Below the pieces are notes generated by a model. That model saw nothing but the letters and a program-made list of their open reading frames with translations. It was not told the DNA's origin and made no database searches. This document shows positions 15,594 to 18,207 of a DNA stretch of 18,207 nt, in pieces. A program made the position numbers and the translations under genes. The stretch is from a bacterium (GTDB taxonomy: Bacteria; Bacillota_A; Clostridia; Lachnospirales; Lachnospiraceae). Position 1 is the stretch's first letter; each line of letters opens with the position of its first letter. The stretch spans positions 1 through 18,207 of the forward strand of contig SFQZ01000059.1 of NCBI GenBank assembly GCA_004562915.1, written 5' to 3'.

Positions 15594-15619
15594 AAAAAGG
15601 GGATGCTGTTTGCACCCCC
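15594..15619 (-). terminator. Intercistronic hairpin between binding protein and permease genes
   Basis: On the minus strand GGGGGTGC, loop AAACA and GCATCCCC form an eight-pair stem with one G-U pair, followed by TTTTT. It starts seven bases after the binding-protein stop. Such partial terminators are common after binding-protein genes, where they raise lipoprotein output over permeases. Confidence 0.8.
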
Positions 15620-15625
15620 TCGCTT

Positions 15626-16930
15626 TTATTCATTTGCGAGAACTTCGTTCATCTGCTCTGCAAGTTTATCACATGCTTCCTTCACATCTACTTCCAGACT
15701 GAAAACTTTTTTCAGATTATCAGCCTCATACTGCTGCCACTCTGCAGTATTTGCTGATGCTGGATATGCATAGGAGTATTCCTCGGAAGAGGTAATAAAA
15801 GATTTCAAATTGTACTCAGGATTCTTGTCAACCCATGCCTGCGCAGTTCCTTTCAGAGCCGGGATAGCAGCTCCTGTCTCTGCAGACAAGTTATTCGCAG
15901 TCTCACCTGCCAGGAATTCTACCCATTTCCATGCAGCTTCCGGATTTTTAGTGTCTTTATAAATACAGTTGCCAAGGCCATGGATTACAGTTGCCTGCTT
16001 ACCATTGATAGACGGCAGTTCTACCACATCAATATCAGCCTTAAAATCAGAATCCAGAACCTGTGCCAGGAACCAGGAACCACACCAGTACATACCAAGG
16101 CGTCCAGACAGGAACTGAACATCCGGTGTTGTCTCTTCTAAAGAAGCCTCATCCGGAGATACACCTGCTTTCTGCAGATCTACCCAGCACTGGATTCCGG
16201 CCTGTGTCTCCGGTTTATCAAATCCTGATGATTTTTTATCTTCTGAGATTACTTCCCCGCCAGCTGCAAAGATTGTATTATAAATACCGACCTGATTTGC
16301 ATATGCTGCTCCGATACCATAAACGCTGCCGTCTGCCTTTGTCAGCTGTTCTGCAATTTCAGCCATATCTTCCCATGTCCAGTCATCTGTAGGATAGGGT
16401 ACACCTGCATCATCAAATATCTTTTTGTTATACCACACACCAATCGTATCAAAATCTTTTGGAAGTGCATACTGTTTGCCGTCAATATTGTACAGATTTA
16501 CAAGTCCTTCCGGATAATTTGCTTTATCCAGGTCAGAGTCTGCAAGCAGATCATCAATCGGCATCAGAACATCTCCCTGCGCATACTTAGTAATATTTGG
16601 TCCATTCATCCAGAATACATCCGCAATACTTCCGCCTGTAGCTCCGGCTTCCAGCTTTGTCCAGTACTCGTCCCAGGTACTTGGTTCCAATGTAACCTTA
16701 ACATCCGGATAAATTTTATTGAATTCTTCCACACATTTCTTAAAATATGCTTCCTGTGCAGAATCCCAGAATGCATAACGGATTTCTCCTGAAACTTTTT
16801 CTTCTTCTCCACCTTCTGCTTTTTCAGAAGCATTTCCGCTGGATGCATCCTTAGAATCGCCACATCCTGCAAAAACTCCCAGCGTCATCACTGTGGCCAT
16901 TCCCAATGCCAACAACTGTTTCTTTTTCAT
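15626..16930 (-). CDS. Sugar ABC transporter substrate-binding lipoprotein
   Basis: A 434-residue extracellular family 1 solute-binding protein. The signal peptide MKKKQLLALGMATVM... ends in a lipobox FAGC with lipidated Cys23. A Ser/Glu/Lys-rich linker (24-47) precedes the binding domain, which starts at IRYAFWDS. WYNKKIFDDAGVPYPTDDWTWEDM around residue 170 is the family's conserved segment. Several Trp and Tyr residues (for example WMNG, MYWCGSW) suit carbohydrate stacking. The ATG at 16930 has GAGG seven bases upstream. It is the first gene of the transporter operon, ahead of the two permeases and the GH109-like protein, so it sets the operon's substrate. The sugar cannot be named from sequence alone. 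Confidence 0.95.
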   Translation of the reverse strand: MKKKQLLALGMATVMTLGVFAGCGDSKDASSGNASEKAEGGEEEKVSGEIRYAFWDSAQEAYFKKCVEEFNKIYPDVKVTLEPSTWDEYWTKLEAGATGGSIADVFWMNGPNITKYAQGDVLMPIDDLLADSDLDKANYPEGLVNLYNIDGKQYALPKDFDTIGVWYNKKIFDDAGVPYPTDDWTWEDMAEIAEQLTKADGSVYGIGAAYANQVGIYNTIFAAGGEVISEDKKSSGFDKPETQAGIQCWVDLQKAGVSPDEASLEETTPDVQFLSGRLGMYWCGSWFLAQVLDSDFKADIDVVELPSINGKQATVIHGLGNCIYKDTKNPEAAWKWVEFLAGETANNLSAETGAAIPALKGTAQAWVDKNPEYNLKSFITSSEEYSYAYPASANTAEWQQYEADNLKKVFSLEVDVKEACDKLAEQMNEVLANE

Positions 16931-16956
16931 TTTTTTACCTCACTTTCTTTTTCTAA

Positions 16957-16971
16957 AGTTATACGTTAACT
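16957..16971. promoter_or_regulatory. Imperfect palindrome at the transporter transcription start
   Basis: AGTTA, five bases, TAACT: two complementary five-base half-sites directly at and after the expected start point of the transporter promoter. It could be an operator for an unidentified regulator. The short arms make this tentative. Confidence 0.3.
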
Positions 16972-16979
16972 GTGTTATT

Positions 16980-17008
16980 ATCATAATAAAATTTCCATAT
17001 AACGTCTA
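16980..17008 (-). promoter_or_regulatory. Promoter of the sugar transporter operon
   Basis: On the minus strand TAGACG (17008-17003), a 17-base spacer and TATGAT (16985-16980) form a good vegetative promoter. Transcription should start near 16973, about 43 bases before the lipoprotein ATG. A CGTC-TATT-GACG inverted repeat at 17003-17014 overlaps the -35 box. Confidence 0.65.
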
Positions 17009-17067
17009 TTGACGCTGTTTACTGCATCGTTGTATTATTTTGTTTTTTTCTTTTAAATCAAAAACAA

Positions 17068-17099
17068 CAAAAGAAAATCTCATTTCCAGATTTCTTTTG
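17068..17099 (-). terminator. Terminator of the second binding-protein gene
   Basis: On the minus strand CAAAAGAAATCT, a seven-base loop and AGATTTTCTTTTG pair along 12 positions with one bulged base, and a T-rich tail follows. It lies about 45 bases after the stop at 17144 and before the transporter promoter, so it separates the two transcripts. The stem is A/T-rich and its strength is moderate. Confidence 0.65.
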
Positions 17100-17143
17100 T
17101 CATTTTTATCAAGTAAAATATTCACTATTATTTTGTCATTTAT

Positions 17144-18207
17144 TTACTTTTGCAATTTCTCCAAAAAATCTTTAGTATTCATCTCGTTTTTCAGCAACTT
17201 GCCAATATTCTTGTTGAATTCTTCAATCCATATGCTATTCCATCGATTTGCCGGTATTTCCGTGAAGGATTTTGCTTCCATCACAACACGATATGCCTGA
17301 TATAAATCAGGCTGATCCTTGCTTACCTCTTCAAGTCCAACTTTAGGATTCGATGGAATCTGCCCTGTTTCCCTGAGAATTCTCTTTTGTACCGGTTCGC
17401 TGAGCATATATTTTACGAAACGAATGCATGCTTCTTCCTTTTCAATATCTCCTGAATTTCCTGCCAGATACCCGGTACAGGCAGATACCATACCAATCCC
17501 CTGCCCGTCTTTTGAAGGAAACAACGCATAACCTGCATCCAGATTGGGATGAATCATCTGCTGCGCCCATACACCATTGACACAGATTGCCGAATGTCCA
17601 ATATTAAAACTTCTCATCCTGTCACGATAGGTATAACTGTCTTCTTCCACACTGGCCATAGTTTTCAGATTATTAAGCATCCCAAGCGCTTCTGTCAGTT
17701 CCTGTTCTTCATTCCGCCCCACTGCATTTTCCTCTTCCACCTGCATAAAAGCATCTATCAGATACATACTGGTATCCCCATCCAGATGAATCGGAATCGT
17801 AGACAACTTCTCTTTCTTCGCCCATTCCTGAATTTTCCTGCAGCACTCAAAAAAATCTTCCCATGTAGAAGGAACCTCTGTAATCCTTGCATTATTAAAT
17901 ATTTTTTTATTATACCAGTAACCACTTACCAGTAATACGTCAGAAACTGTATAAAGCTCACCTTTTTCATTTACCCAGTGTTTCAAAATAGATGGTGAAA
18001 CAGACTCCAGCAATTCAGAATCTTCTTCCAGATATGGCATCAGATCCAGCGCATACCCATAATTTACCATAAAAGAGTAGAGATTATCTTTTCCTTCTCC
18101 CCCTGTAAAAATCAAATCCGGTGTTTTTCCCACAGCCAACATCTCTCGTGCTTTTGCTATTGCTTTTTCCGATGATGGCATGGAAATCATATTCAGTCTG
18201 ATATCAG
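17144..18207 (-). CDS. Sugar ABC transporter substrate-binding protein, partial at the right edge
   Basis: The C-terminal 354 residues of a family 1 solute-binding protein. The frame stays open to the window edge, with DIRLN before the first visible Met at 18190, so signal peptide and lipobox lie outside. TPDLIFTGG, SGYWYNKKIFNNARITEVPSTWEDFFECCRKI and the C-terminal KYMLSEPVQKRILRETGQIPS blocks are typical of the family. Spacing to those blocks suggests that about 60-90 N-terminal residues are missing. It differs clearly from the binding protein encoded next to it and is separated from it by a terminator and a promoter. It probably ends a different transcription unit. An auxiliary or alternative binding protein for the same permeases is possible. 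Confidence 0.85.
   Translation of the reverse strand, partial: DIRLNMISMPSSEKAIAKAREMLAVGKTPDLIFTGGEGKDNLYSFMVNYGYALDLMPYLEEDSELLESVSPSILKHWVNEKGELYTVSDVLLVSGYWYNKKIFNNARITEVPSTWEDFFECCRKIQEWAKKEKLSTIPIHLDGDTSMYLIDAFMQVEEENAVGRNEEQELTEALGMLNNLKTMASVEEDSYTYRDRMRSFNIGHSAICVNGVWAQQMIHPNLDAGYALFPSKDGQGIGMVSACTGYLAGNSGDIEKEEACIRFVKYMLSEPVQKRILRETGQIPSNPKVGLEEVSKDQPDLYQAYRVVMEAKSFTEIPANRWNSIWIEEFNKNIGKLLKNEMNTKDFLEKLQK

Noticed and set aside
1..18207. CRISPR arrays, tRNA, rRNA, transposases or phage genes
   Set aside because: No regularly spaced repeats, cloverleaf sequences, transposase motifs or phage proteins were seen on either strand.

Overview
The window looks like chromosomal DNA of a low-to-moderate G+C Gram-positive gut anaerobe, most likely a Lachnospiraceae (Blautia, Dorea or Ruminococcus-type). 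I infer this from the AGGAGG-type ribosome sites, sigma-A promoters, the long class III fructose bisphosphatase, the CUT1 sugar ABC transporter without its own ATPase, and the overall base composition. It is a carbohydrate-metabolism region. I see no rRNA, tRNA, CRISPR array, insertion sequence or phage gene.

Left part (about 200-6830, minus strand). A sugar operon is read from a near-consensus promoter at about 6800, with a perfect 12-bp LacI-type palindrome just downstream. The order is a GatY/KbaY-like class II aldolase, a LacI-family regulator, an FGGY sugar kinase, a GatD-like zinc polyol dehydrogenase and a PfkB kinase. An aldo/keto reductase follows 124 bases later. No PTS gene is present. 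The set suggests oxidation of a free polyol to a ketose, two phosphorylations, and aldol cleavage to triose phosphates. The substrate is not determined by the sequence.

Middle (6830-11290). A plus-strand membrane-anchored L,D-transpeptidase has a promoter that contains a perfect 20-bp inverted repeat. Its leader holds what looks like the helix-turn-helix remnant of a TetR-family gene. It converges, across a strong bidirectional terminator, on fbp (class III fructose-1,6-bisphosphatase). Divergent from fbp is a stand-alone fucU (L-fucose mutarotase), with an 8-4-8 inverted repeat in its leader.

Right part (11295-18207, minus strand). A CUT1 ABC importer (lipoprotein binding protein, then two permeases) is followed by a GH109-like Gfo/Idh/MocA protein. 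Next comes a cytoplasmic glycerophosphodiester phosphodiesterase with an unusual N-terminal domain and its own promoter. The binding-protein gene has its own promoter and is followed by an intercistronic hairpin. A second, incomplete binding-protein gene enters from beyond the right edge and ends in its own terminator.
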